DNA of 64,000 bases from NCBI GenBank assembly GCA_035249175.1, contig DATFGT010000011.1, positions 1 to 64,000 of the forward strand, given 5' to 3'. Both the position numbers and the translations under genes were made by a program. This document shows positions 26,532-34,822 of this stretch, piece by piece (the stretch's first letter is position 1; each line of letters opens with the position of its first letter). The notes beneath the pieces were generated by a model. The model did not search any database and had not been told where the DNA came from. It was given only the letters and a program-made list of their open reading frames with translations. This DNA comes from 66-474 sp035249175. Its GTDB lineage: Bacteria > Pseudomonadota > Gammaproteobacteria > Xanthomonadales > Rhodanobacteraceae.

Positions 26532-28025
26532 ATGTCCGTCGAACTCGTCCTTGTCCTGGTTTTGATCGCGGTCGCGATGCTGGCACTTGTCACCGCCGGC
26601 ATGTGGATGCGCGAGCGCTCGCAAACCGCCGGCCTGCGCGCCGGTGCGGTCGCCGCCGAGCAGGCACGCGACGAGCATGCGGCGAGGGTGCATGATCTGG
26701 AATCGCGCCTGGACGCCATCCAGCCACGTCTGGAAGCCGCCGCGGCCGACGCCGCCCGCCTTGCCGGCCAGGCCGCACGCATCGCCACGCTCGAAGATCA
26801 ACTGGTCTCCGCGCGTACAGCAGGCGATACCGCCAACGCGCAAGCCGCGGAGTTGCGCCAGGGCAACGCGCTGCTGCAGAACCGCATCGAAGGCGCCAAA
26901 CAGCGCGAAGTCGAGATCCGCAAGCTGCTTGAGGACGCACAGCATGCACTCAAGGCGGAGTTCGAAAACGTCGCCAATGCGATCCTGGAAACGAAATCGA
27001 AGTCGTTGAACGAGGAAAACCGCAAGACGCTGGACAGTGTGCTGGAACCATTCAATCGGCACCTCAAGGACTTCAAGATCGCCGTCGAGCACACCCACGA
27101 AACCGACATTCGCGAACGCAGCAGCCTCAAGGCCGAAATCACCCAACTGACCAGCCTCAACAAGACGCTGGGCGCGCAAGCGCAATCGCTCACCGATGCG
27201 TTGCGGGGACAGGCCAAGGTGCGCGGCACCTGGGGCGAGGCGATCCTGAAACGCGTGCTGGAGGAATCCGGGTTGCGCGAAGGCCACGAGTTCACCGTGC
27301 AACCCTCGTTCACCACCGACGAAAACCGCCGCCAGCAACCTGACGTGGTGGTGAACCTGCCCGAGGAACGCTTCGTCATCGTCGATTCGAAACTTTCGCT
27401 GGTGGCGTACGAGCGCTACACCGCGGCCGACGACGAGGTGTCGCGCGCCGCCGCCCTGCGCGAACACGTCGCGGCCATGCAGAGCCACATCAACGAACTG
27501 TCGCGCAAGGATTACGCAAAGCTGTACGGCCTCAAGACGCTGGACTTCGTGCTGATGTTCGTGCCGATCGAGCCGGCCCTGATGCTGGCCCTGCAGGCCG
27601 CGCCGGAGCTGGCCGACAACGCGCTCGCCAAACACATTGCCCTGGTATCGCCCAACACGCTCTATACCAGCCTGCGCACCATCGACTACATCTGGCGCGT
27701 GGATCGCACTTCGAAGAACATGCAGCAGATCGTGAAACTGGGCGGCCTGCTCTACGACTCGGCCACGCTGTTCGCGGAATCCATGCACGACATCGGCGAT
27801 CACATCGACAAGGCGGGCGCGGCCTACCACCAGGCGCGCAACCGCCTCACGGGCGAACGCACCAGCATATTGCGCCGCGCGGAACGGCTGCGGGCGCTGG
27901 GCGTGGCGAAGCAAAAAAACATGCCCGCGAGCCTGCAGGACGAACTGGGGGAAGACGAGCAGCCCGACCCGGAAGCGCCTCGCCTGGGCACCGAGGCAAG
28001 CAATGACGATTCGCGCTCGGCTTAA
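26532..28025 (+). CDS. rmuC: DNA recombination protein RmuC
   Basis: A 497-residue RmuC: an N-terminal membrane anchor (about 3-23), a long coiled coil to about residue 130, and the PD-(D/E)XK-like RmuC domain with VRGTWGEAILKRVLEESGL, VVNLPEERFVIVDSKLSL and FVLMFVPIEPALM. It limits certain DNA rearrangements in E. coli. ATG 26532 was chosen because the hydrophobic anchor begins at once. A GC-rich hairpin (GGGCCCAA/TTGGGCC) sits in the leader between the thioesterase and this gene. Confidence 0.93.
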   Translation: MSVELVLVLVLIAVAMLALVTAGMWMRERSQTAGLRAGAVAAEQARDEHAARVHDLESRLDAIQPRLEAAAADAARLAGQAARIATLEDQLVSARTAGDTANAQAAELRQGNALLQNRIEGAKQREVEIRKLLEDAQHALKAEFENVANAILETKSKSLNEENRKTLDSVLEPFNRHLKDFKIAVEHTHETDIRERSSLKAEITQLTSLNKTLGAQAQSLTDALRGQAKVRGTWGEAILKRVLEESGLREGHEFTVQPSFTTDENRRQQPDVVVNLPEERFVIVDSKLSLVAYERYTAADDEVSRAAALREHVAAMQSHINELSRKDYAKLYGLKTLDFVLMFVPIEPALMLALQAAPELADNALAKHIALVSPNTLYTSLRTIDYIWRVDRTSKNMQQIVKLGGLLYDSATLFAESMHDIGDHIDKAGAAYHQARNRLTGERTSILRRAERLRALGVAKQKNMPASLQDELGEDEQPDPEAPRLGTEASNDDSRSA

Positions 28026-28095
28026 GACAGGAGCGGTCGCGGCTGGCGCATCGTGACGCTAGACTGGACCACTCGAACTCTCCAGAGCCAGACCG

Positions 28096-28725
28096 ATGAG
28101 CGAACCCCGCAAACCTTCGCTGTGTGCAGCCGCCCGGCCGACCACGCCCGAAGTGACACGCGAGCAGGCCATGGACGCAGTGCGCACGCTGCTGCGCTGG
28201 GCCGGCGACGAGCCTACCCGCGAAGGCCTGCTCGACACGCCCAAGCGTGTCGTGAGTGCCTACGAGGAATGGTTCTCGGGCTACCACGAAGACCCGCAAG
28301 AATACCTCGCGCGCACGTTCGAGGAAGTCGCGGGCTATGACGAAATGATCGTGCTGCGCGGCATCCAGTTCGAGTCGTTCTGCGAACACCACCTCGCGCC
28401 GATCATCGGCCGCGCGCACGTCGGCTACGTGCCCGATGGCAAGGTGGTCGGCATTTCCAAGCTGGCACGTGTGGTGGATGCGTTCGCACACCGCTTCCAG
28501 GTGCAGGAAAAACTCACCGCGCAGATCGCGACCTGCATCAGCGAGGTGCTGCAACCGCGCGGCGTCGGCGTGGTGATCGACGCCACCCACCAGTGCATGA
28601 CCACGCGCGGCGTGCACAAGCGCGGCGTTTCGATGATCACCAGCCAAATGCAGGGAAGCTTCCGCGAGGACGCGCGCACCCGCGCGGAGTTCCTGCGCTT
28701 CATCGACATCGATGGCGGGAAGTGA
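28096..28725 (+). CDS. folE: GTP cyclohydrolase I
   Basis: A 209-residue FolE, converting GTP to 7,8-dihydroneopterin triphosphate, the first step to tetrahydrofolate. Zinc ligands Cys96 and His99 (SFCEHHLAP) and Cys167 (THQCMTTRG) are present, as are GISKLARVVDAFAHRFQ and KRGVSMITSQMQG. The enzyme therefore looks like the classic zinc type and needs no zinc-independent substitute. Copy F of the dispersed element begins 4 bases after the stop. Confidence 0.95.
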   Translation: MSEPRKPSLCAAARPTTPEVTREQAMDAVRTLLRWAGDEPTREGLLDTPKRVVSAYEEWFSGYHEDPQEYLARTFEEVAGYDEMIVLRGIQFESFCEHHLAPIIGRAHVGYVPDGKVVGISKLARVVDAFAHRFQVQEKLTAQIATCISEVLQPRGVGVVIDATHQCMTTRGVHKRGVSMITSQMQGSFREDARTRAEFLRFIDIDGGK

Positions 28726-28728
28726 TCT

Positions 28729-28863
28729 CTGCGATCGCCCATGATCGCTGCACAACGAATCATCAGGAATGCCGAGCCCGCTTTGCTTCGACAAGGCCAG
28801 GACGGGCATCAAAGCCATCCATGGCCGAGAGATCTGTCCTGACTTCCCACGAAAGCCGCTGCG
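28729..28863 (-). repeat. Dispersed 3'-end element, copy F (longer variant)
   Basis: Minus-strand copy downstream of folE. The right box keeps GCGATC/GATCGC (28731-28748) with a different loop. The left-box half CCAGGACGGGCATC is at 28797-28810 and the outer half TGTCCTGAC...AGCCGCTGCG at about 28835-28863; an extra 20-25 bases including CCATCCATGGC extend the hairpin between the halves. Confidence 0.65.
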
Positions 28864-28978
28864 ATTGGATGCCCGGGCCACCACGTTTCGGCGACCCGAC
28901 GCGCCAACGAAACCTCCAATACGCGCCACGCGCCGCCGCTAAAATCGATCTCTTGCCTGCGATCGCGCGACACGTTCA

Positions 28979-30250
28979 ATGACCGAACCCCAGCAGATCG
29001 AACATCCGCGCCGCCGCGCGGCGGTGATCTTCATCTTCGTCACGGTGGCCATCGACATGCTGGCGTTCGGGATCATCATCCCGGTGCTGCCGCACCTGAT
29101 CGTCGAATTGATCGGCGGCAGCATCGCCAAGGCCGCGGTGTGGTCCAGCGCCTTCAGCACGCTGTTCATGCTGATGCAGTTCGTGTGCTCGCCGATCCAG
29201 GGCGCGCTGTCCGACCGCTTCGGACGGCGCACGGTGATCCTGATTTCGAGCTTCGGCCTCGGCGTCGATTTCATCGTGATGGCGCTGGCGCCGTTCCTGT
29301 GGCTGCTGTTCATCGGTCGCGCGGTGTCCGGCATGTGCGCGGCCAGCTTTTCGACCGCGAATGCCTACATCGCCGACATCACCCCGCGTGAAAAGCGCGC
29401 GGCCGCGTTCGGCCTGCTGGGCGGCGCGTTCGCGGTGGGTTTCATCGTGGGGCCCGCGCTGGGCGGCTTCCTGGGCCACCTGTGGATCCGCCTGCCGTTC
29501 TGGGTGGCCGCGGTGCTGTGCCTGGTCAACTTCTGCTACGGATTCTTCGTGTTGCCGGAATCGCTGCCGAAGGAACGCCGCGCGCCGAAGTTCGACTGGC
29601 GCCACGCCAATCCGCTCGGCTCGGTGCTGCTGCTGAAGCGCTATCCGCAGGTGCTGGCACTGGCTGCGGTGTTTTTTCTTCTCGCACTGGCGCAGTTCTC
29701 GATCAACTCCACCTACGTGCTTTACACCGACTTCCGCTACGGCTGGGGTCCGCAAACGGTCGGCTACACGCTGGCGCTGGTCGGCGTGCTGACCGGCGTG
29801 GTGCAGGCGCTGCTGGTGCGGCGGCTGATGCCGAAGCTGGGCGAACGCCGGATGATCCTGACCGGACTCGTGTTCGTGGCCATCGGCTATTTCGTGTTCG
29901 GCTTCGCACCGGAAGCGTGGATCTTCCTTTCTGGGATTCCGTTCCTGTGCCTCGGCGGCTTGGCGGGGCCACCCGCGCAATCGCTGATCACGCACCAGGT
30001 CGATCCCTCCGAACAGGGCCGCCTGCAGGGCGCGCTGACCAGCCTGCAAAGCCTCGCCGGCATCTTCGGCCCCGCGCTGTTTGCCAACCTGTTCGCGCTC
30101 TTCATCAGCAAGCGCGCGCCCACGCCGCACCTTCCCGGCGTGGCTTACGTACTGGCGGCGGTGCTGGTGCTGGTGGCACTCGTGTTGACGGTGCGCGCAA
30201 CCCGCGACATGCCCCAACCTGTTTCCGCGGCGGAGCCGAAAGCCACATGA
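28979..30250 (+). CDS. TetA-like MFS drug efflux transporter
   Basis: A 423-residue major-facilitator protein with twelve hydrophobic helices. The motif-A loop SDRFGRRTVILIS between helices 2 and 3, the antiporter motif-C-like FAVGFIVGPALGGFLG in helix 5, and the overall TCR/Tet pattern indicate a proton-driven exporter. Substrate cannot be inferred. About 250 bases separate it from folE, of which more than half is copy F, so it is probably its own transcription unit. Confidence 0.85.
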   Translation: MTEPQQIEHPRRRAAVIFIFVTVAIDMLAFGIIIPVLPHLIVELIGGSIAKAAVWSSAFSTLFMLMQFVCSPIQGALSDRFGRRTVILISSFGLGVDFIVMALAPFLWLLFIGRAVSGMCAASFSTANAYIADITPREKRAAAFGLLGGAFAVGFIVGPALGGFLGHLWIRLPFWVAAVLCLVNFCYGFFVLPESLPKERRAPKFDWRHANPLGSVLLLKRYPQVLALAAVFFLLALAQFSINSTYVLYTDFRYGWGPQTVGYTLALVGVLTGVVQALLVRRLMPKLGERRMILTGLVFVAIGYFVFGFAPEAWIFLSGIPFLCLGGLAGPPAQSLITHQVDPSEQGRLQGALTSLQSLAGIFGPALFANLFALFISKRAPTPHLPGVAYVLAAVLVLVALVLTVRATRDMPQPVSAAEPKAT

Positions 30251-30314
30251 CTTGCCTCCGCGTTGTCGCGGCCCCATGTGAACGTCTCGCGCGCCCATTG
30301 TGGAGAACGCCGCA

Positions 30315-30518
30315 ATGATGACTTTCCTGTTGTGGTTGCTGCTGCTGATTTTCTGCTGGCCACTGGCGCTGCTGGCGCTGATCCTGTGGCCACTGGTGTG
30401 GCTGGTCTCGCTGCCGTTCCGGTTGCTCGGCATCGCCGTGGACGGTGTGTTCGATCTGCTGCGCGCAGTGTTGCGCCTGCCCGTGCGCATCCTGGGAGGG
30501 CGTGTTCGTCCCACTTAG
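30315..30518 (+). CDS. Small hydrophobic membrane protein
   Basis: A 67-residue protein made almost wholly of hydrophobic residues (LLWLLLLIFCWPLALLALIL, then PLVWLVSLPFRLLGI) with a basic C-terminus ending GGRVRPT. One or two membrane helices are likely. GGAGA lies 8-12 bases before the ATG. I do not recognise the family; similar short membrane proteins are conserved in Xanthomonads. Confidence 0.6.
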   Translation: MMTFLLWLLLLIFCWPLALLALILWPLVWLVSLPFRLLGIAVDGVFDLLRAVLRLPVRILGGRVRPT

Positions 30519-30540
30519 CTTCAATCGCGAATTATTTATT

Positions 30541-30632
30541 TCGTCATTCCGGGGCTGTCCGCGTTTCGCGGGCAGAACCCGGAATCCATCTCGATGGTCG
30601 CGTGGAACAGATTCTGGATTCCGGGTTCCACC
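30541..30632. repeat. Intergenic hairpin repeat (TCATTCCGGGGC / TGGATTCCGGG family)
   Basis: A hairpin CTGTCCGCG-TTT-CGCGGGCAG is followed by GAACCCGGAATCCA and, about 25 bases on, its inverse TGGATTCCGGGTTC. This is the common TGGATTCCGGG type of REP-like element. It lies 5' of the DUF1993 gene. The rest of 30519-30749 has no gene. Confidence 0.65.
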
Positions 30633-30749
30633 GCCGATAAAGCCGGCGGCCGCAATCACGAGACCTCAATGCATCAACCCAGCCTGCTGGGCGAGCTTGA
30701 TTCCAGAGCCCAGCAGAGAATCCCGTCTTTTCACCCAGGAGATCAAACC

Positions 30750-31256
30750 ATGACCCTCTCGATGTATCAGGCTTCCGTTCCCGTATTCGTGCGCGCACTG
30801 ACCAACCTTTCCAACGTGCTGAAGAAGGCCGAGGCGCACGCGAAGGCAAAAGGCGTCGAGCCCGACAATCTGCTGCAGCAGCGATTGATCTTCGACATGC
30901 TGCCGCTGATCAAGCAGATCCAGATTGCCTGCGACACTGCCGCGCGCGGCAGTGCCCGGTTGGCGGGCGCGGAACCGCAATCATTTCCCGACAATGAAAC
31001 CACGCTGGCGCAGGCGTTCGACCGCATCGCGCGCACCATTGATTACATCAAGTCCTTCAAGCCCGGGCAGATCGACGGCAGCGAAGCGCGCAAGGTGGTG
31101 ATGAAGACCCGCCACGGCGATGTCAACTATGTCGGGCTCGCCTACCTCACCGAATACGCTCTGCCCAACCTGTTCTTCCACTGCACCACCGCCTACGACA
31201 TCCTGCGCGTCGCCGGCACCGAGATCGGCAAGAAGGATTACCTGGGCGATCGGTAA
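30750..31256 (+). CDS. DUF1993 family protein
   Basis: A 168-residue protein matching the DUF1993 pattern: MYQASVPVFVRALTNLSNVLKKAEAHA at the start, FDMLPLIKQIQIACD and ALPNLFFHCTTAYDILR later. The family has a DinB-like four-helix bundle and no established function. ATG 30750 has AGGAG 9-13 bases upstream and is preceded by a REP-like element. A strong terminator lies about 150 bases downstream. Confidence 0.85.
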   Translation: MTLSMYQASVPVFVRALTNLSNVLKKAEAHAKAKGVEPDNLLQQRLIFDMLPLIKQIQIACDTAARGSARLAGAEPQSFPDNETTLAQAFDRIARTIDYIKSFKPGQIDGSEARKVVMKTRHGDVNYVGLAYLTEYALPNLFFHCTTAYDILRVAGTEIGKKDYLGDR

Positions 31257-31408
31257 GGCTGCCCGCCGGCCTTATTCAAGACAAGGCAGCATTTCTTTAA
31301 CAAGCTGCCGCCCTATTCAAATCAGCTTGGATAAGGGCGAGGTCACGAAGAGGCAAACGCCACCTTTGCGAAAGATTCGCCCCAAATTTTTCTCAAGATG
31401 AGCCAGAC

Positions 31409-31437
31409 GCCCCGCTTGCGAAAGCGGGGCGTTTTTA
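31409..31437 (+). terminator. Rho-independent terminator
   Basis: A 9-bp perfect stem (GCCCCGCTT / AAGCGGGGC), a GCGA loop and GTTTTTATT. It probably serves the DUF1993 gene; the remainder of 31257-31550 holds no gene, only a half-copy (31527-31552, CCGCTGCGCGGCTGCT) of the palindrome seen at 32171-32254. Confidence 0.85.
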
Positions 31438-31550
31438 TTGGCACGGTCAACGCTTGCTTGATGCTCACCGCTCGCTCGCGCTCGGGTCCGCCTTCGTCGG
31501 TCCAAATTCGCTCCCGGCGAATCTGTCGCCGCTGCGCGGCTGCTCCCGCC

Positions 31551-32048
31551 CTACTTGGTTCTGCGCGCGGCTTCGATCGTGGCGATGTCAATCTTCTTCA
31601 TCGTCATCATGGCCTCGAAGGCGCGTTTGGCGGCGGTGCGGTCGGGATCGGAAACCGCTTCCATCAAGGCGCGCGGCGTGATCTGCCAGGACAGGCCGAA
31701 CTTGTCCTTGCACCAGCCGCACTCGCTTTCCACGCCGCCGTCGCCGACGATTGCGTTCCACAGGCGGTCGGTCTCGGCCTGGTCGGTCGTGTAGACCTGG
31801 AAGGAAACCGCTTCGTCGAACTTGAACTGCGGGCCGCCGTTCAAGCCGAGGAACAGCATGCCGAGAACGGTGAATTCCACCATGATGACATCGCCCTCTT
31901 TGCCGGAGGGATAGTCGCCGGGTGCGCGGCGCACGGCATCGACGTGCGAATCCGGGAAGGTGCGGGCGTAGAAGTCGGCGGCTTCCTCGGCCTGGCCGTC
32001 GAACCACAGGCAGGCCGCGATGTTCCTCGTTGCGTTGGCGTGGGACAT
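31551..32048 (-). CDS. PhnB-like VOC-family protein
   Basis: A 165-residue vicinal-oxygen-chelate fold protein of the PhnB/3-demethylubiquinone-methyltransferase-like type: ACLWFDGQAEEAADFYARTF, VEFTVLGMLFLGLNGGPQFKF and CGWCKDKFGLSWQITP. Members bind small metabolites or act as antibiotic-resistance-like proteins; no specific reaction can be assigned. It is a single-gene unit, flanked on both sides by related GC-rich intergenic palindromes. Confidence 0.82.
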   Translation of the reverse strand: MSHANATRNIAACLWFDGQAEEAADFYARTFPDSHVDAVRRAPGDYPSGKEGDVIMVEFTVLGMLFLGLNGGPQFKFDEAVSFQVYTTDQAETDRLWNAIVGDGGVESECGWCKDKFGLSWQITPRALMEAVSDPDRTAAKRAFEAMMTMKKIDIATIEAARRTK

Positions 32049-32170
32049 GTCTTGAATCCTCCTTCGGTGGCGGGGGAAAAACGCCGAATCGCGCGTCACA
32101 TTCTCGTGCTTGTGGATGCGACGAACGAAGCTGTCGGAATTCGACAGGCTGCGGAGCAGCCGCGAGGCCG

Positions 32171-32254
32171 TAAGGCGGGAGAAGCGCAGCGCATCCCGCC
32201 GATCATGATCCGCCGATGGCGGGATACGCCGCTGCGCGGCTGCTGTCGCCCTAC
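32171..32254. repeat. Imperfect 84-bp intergenic palindrome
   Basis: GTAAGGCGGGAGAAGCGCAGCG...ATCCCGCC on the left pairs with GGCGGGAT...CGCTGCGCGGCTGCTGTCGCCCTAC on the right around a CATGATC centre. This GTAGGGCGGG-AGCGCAGCG type is frequent between Xanthomonad genes. A related half lies at 31527-31552. Confidence 0.65.
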
Positions 32255-32309
32255 GCCCCATGCGACATTTGGTTACCATGCCCGCTCTCGATTGCACGGA
32301 GCACGCCGG

Positions 32310-32888
32310 ATGCCCATCCTGATTCTCGGCCTCGTGATTTTTCTCGGGGCGCACTCGGTGCGGATCTTCGCCGATGGCTGGCGCACGCGGATGATCGCCC
32401 GCATCGGGCTGAAGCCCTGGAAGGCGGTCTACGCGCTGGTTTCACTGCTCGGTTTCGCGCTGCTGGTGGTCGGCTTCGGCGTGGCGCGGCACGCGCCGAC
32501 GCTGCTGTATGTGCCGCCGCTCGCGCTCAAGCACCTGAACGCGCTGTTCACGCTGATCGCGCTGGTGCTGTTCTTCGCCTCGCACGCACCGCCCAATCAT
32601 TTTCGCGCATGGCTGCATCATCCGATGGCGGCGGGCGTCGCGGTATGGGCGGCGGGGCACCTGATGGCAACCGGTTTCGTGCACGACGTGGTGCTGTTCG
32701 GCGCGTTCCTGGTTTGGGCGGTCGTCGATTTCATCGCGGCCCGGCGGCGCGATCGCGTGGAAAACACACAATACGCTGCCGGTACCGCCAAGGGCGACAT
32801 CGGCGCGGTGGCGATCGGCGTGATCGTGTGGGCGCTGTTTGCATTCTGGCTGCACGGCCTGCTGATCGGGGTGAAACCACTGGTTTGA
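32310..32888 (+). CDS. NnrU family membrane protein
   Basis: A 192-residue polytopic membrane protein with five to six helices. LGAHSVRIFADGWRTRM, KAVYALVSLLGFALLVVGFG and HPMAAGVAVWAAGHLMATG match NnrU, a family first linked to nitrite/nitric-oxide reduction but found widely outside denitrifiers. No denitrification genes are nearby. ATG 32310 begins directly with the first helix. Confidence 0.82.
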   Translation: MPILILGLVIFLGAHSVRIFADGWRTRMIARIGLKPWKAVYALVSLLGFALLVVGFGVARHAPTLLYVPPLALKHLNALFTLIALVLFFASHAPPNHFRAWLHHPMAAGVAVWAAGHLMATGFVHDVVLFGAFLVWAVVDFIAARRRDRVENTQYAAGTAKGDIGAVAIGVIVWALFAFWLHGLLIGVKPLV

Positions 32889-32946
32889 TGGAACCATTCG
32901 AATTCACAGGCATCCAATCCATACAGCTTCAGGCATCGGGGGCGAT

Positions 32947-33795
32947 GTGACTCGGCACAATTCGGCTACCGGCAAGATCGCGGGCGCGATCGTGGTGATC
33001 GTGATCGTCGCAGTGGCGGCGTGGTGGTATTTCACGCGGATGCCGGGCGTGGATTTCACGCGCCACGGTCCCGAGCCGTCCGCGCCGGCCAAGGCCAGCA
33101 CCGCGCCGGCACCGATCGAACATCCCATCAGCGAGGCGCAAACCGGGCCCGCGCCCGCCACCACCACGCCATTGCCGCCGCTGGATTCCAGCGACAATGC
33201 CGTGGCTTCGGCGCTGGCCGCGATTCCGGGCGCGGAAGGATTGTCCGAACTACTGCTCGCGCGCGGGCTGGTCCCGCACATCGTCGCCACCGTGGATGCT
33301 TTGCCACGCCGCAGCATCGGTGCCAGCATCCTGCCGGTGCGAACACCCAAGGGCGTGTTCGCGGTGGACACGTCCAGCGGCAAGCCGGTGCTGGATGCGA
33401 AGGACTACGCGCGCTACGGACCGTACATGAAGATCGTCGAGGCCGTGGACTCGCGCACGCTGGTGACATGGTACGTGCGCTGGTATCCGCTGTTCCAGGA
33501 AGCGTATCGCCAGCTCGGTTATCCGCAAGGCTATTTCAATGATCGTCTGATCCAGGCGATCAACGACATGCTGGCCGCGCCCAATGCGCGTCCGCCGGTG
33601 GCACTGGTCGCGACACCGGATGGCCATTACCAGTTCGCCGACCCGACATGGGAATCCCTTTCGGTCGGGCAAAAGCTGATGATCCGCGTCGGCCCCGAGC
33701 ACGAGCGCGCGCTGAAAACGAAACTGCGCAGCATCCGCGCACTATTGCTGGGCCAGGCGCCGGAGTTCCACTTGATGGCGCCGGCGCAATCTTGA
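32947..33795 (+). CDS. DUF3014 membrane-anchored protein
   Basis: A 282-residue protein with a single transmembrane helix (about 10-29), a Pro/Ala-rich linker to about residue 80, and the DUF3014 domain: ELLLARGLVPHIVATVDALPR, DAKDYARYGPYMKIVEAVD, and WYPLFQEAYRQLGYP. The domain is probably periplasmic. The start is GTG 32947. No function is known for the family. Confidence 0.83.
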   Translation: MTRHNSATGKIAGAIVVIVIVAVAAWWYFTRMPGVDFTRHGPEPSAPAKASTAPAPIEHPISEAQTGPAPATTTPLPPLDSSDNAVASALAAIPGAEGLSELLLARGLVPHIVATVDALPRRSIGASILPVRTPKGVFAVDTSSGKPVLDAKDYARYGPYMKIVEAVDSRTLVTWYVRWYPLFQEAYRQLGYPQGYFNDRLIQAINDMLAAPNARPPVALVATPDGHYQFADPTWESLSVGQKLMIRVGPEHERALKTKLRSIRALLLGQAPEFHLMAPAQS

Positions 33796-33803
33796 GCGGA
33801 GCT

Positions 33804-33949
33804 TCCCTTCTCCCTTCGGGAGAAGGGGGCGCGCAGCGCCGAATGAGGGTCCGGGTTCGCGAATGACACGACGCTTGCCGGTCAATCTCGCAGCGCAAGC
33901 GCGTACTCTCACCCGCCCTTCGGGCTCCCTCTCCCGGTGGGAGAGGGGA
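33804..33949. repeat. REP-like intergenic element (CCCTCTCCC family)
   Basis: Fills the gap between two convergent genes. A hairpin CCTTCTCCC/GGGAGAAGG at 33806-33826 is followed by GAATGAGGGTCCGGGTTCGCG, and a second hairpin CCCTCTCCC-GGT-GGGAGAGGGG closes it at 33927-33948. A related sequence lies inside lpdA (58966-59131). Confidence 0.7.
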
Positions 33950-33952
33950 AAA

Positions 33953-34708
33953 TCAAAACTGCAGCGCGGTCTGCCCCTGCGCCACGCCCTGTGGCCCGAA
34001 GCGGCGTTCGATGATGCGACCGCCGCCGCTGCGATCCAGCGCGATCAGGGTGGTTGCACGCGTGCCGTAAAGTGCGCCGCGCACGAACAGCGGCGACAGT
34101 TGGCGCTCGCGCTCGATGCCGATGCCGGTGTCCGGCAGCCCCGCATCGGGCGCGATCGTTTCATCGGCCAGCGCGGTGAACAGCGGGTCGAAATCCTCGC
34201 TGCCCGAATCGAGCCAGTCGCGCAGCGCTGCGGTGGCGCGCTGCACCTTGGGCCACGGCGCATCCAGATCGCCATTCGAGAGGCCGTGCACGCCCGCGGG
34301 AATTTCCCGCACGCGCACGGTCGGATGATTGGACACGAAATGTGCGGTGCCGCGATCGAACAACAGCAGGTTGAACGGGCGATAGCGTGCGGCATCGGCT
34401 TCCAGCGCATCCAAATGCTGTGTCGCGCGGTCGGCGCCGCGAAGGAAATCCGACACCAGCAGCCCGCGCGACGCGCGATCGAGCGCCGCACGCGGATCGC
34501 GCACATTGGTCACCACCGCGGCGCGCCCGGATTCATCCACGCCCATCCAGGTGCCGCCCGCTTCGAGATCGCGGCCTGCGAGGATGCCCGGCGCATCGGC
34601 CCAGCGCGCCAGCGGTGCGGACGGCCGCGCGTGCGCCTCGTCGCGGTTGCCGATCAACAGCAGACGCCAGCGCGGATGGCCATTCCACGTGAAAGCCAGG
34701 ACACACAT
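33953..34708 (-). CDS. NRDE (TANGO2-like) family protein
   Basis: About 251 residues beginning MCVLAFTW, with the diagnostic LIGNRDEAHARPSAPLARW, AGRDLEAGGTWMGV and VTNVRD. Eukaryotic TANGO2 and bacterial NRDE proteins share an Ntn-hydrolase-like fold with an N-terminal Cys; recent work links TANGO2 relatives to heme or lipid trafficking, which is not established for bacterial homologues like this. ATG 34708 makes Cys the second residue, as the family requires; an in-frame GTG lies two codons upstream. Confidence 0.88.
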   Translation of the reverse strand: MCVLAFTWNGHPRWRLLLIGNRDEAHARPSAPLARWADAPGILAGRDLEAGGTWMGVDESGRAAVVTNVRDPRAALDRASRGLLVSDFLRGADRATQHLDALEADAARYRPFNLLLFDRGTAHFVSNHPTVRVREIPAGVHGLSNGDLDAPWPKVQRATAALRDWLDSGSEDFDPLFTALADETIAPDAGLPDTGIGIERERQLSPLFVRGALYGTRATTLIALDRSGGGRIIERRFGPQGVAQGQTALQF

Positions 34709-34822
34709 TGTCACAAGCCTAGCGCAACCACGTGTCCATCCGTGACCCGGCGCACGTTAGCGCATCTCGGTACAGATGTTAGACTCGGGGTAGACATTGC
34801 CGCGAAAGGATTAGGGGCCGGC

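Noticed and set aside
33863..34822. Long N-terminal extension of the EAL regulator frame
   Set aside because: It runs antisense to the well-supported NRDE gene; the receiver domain begins at ATG 34823.
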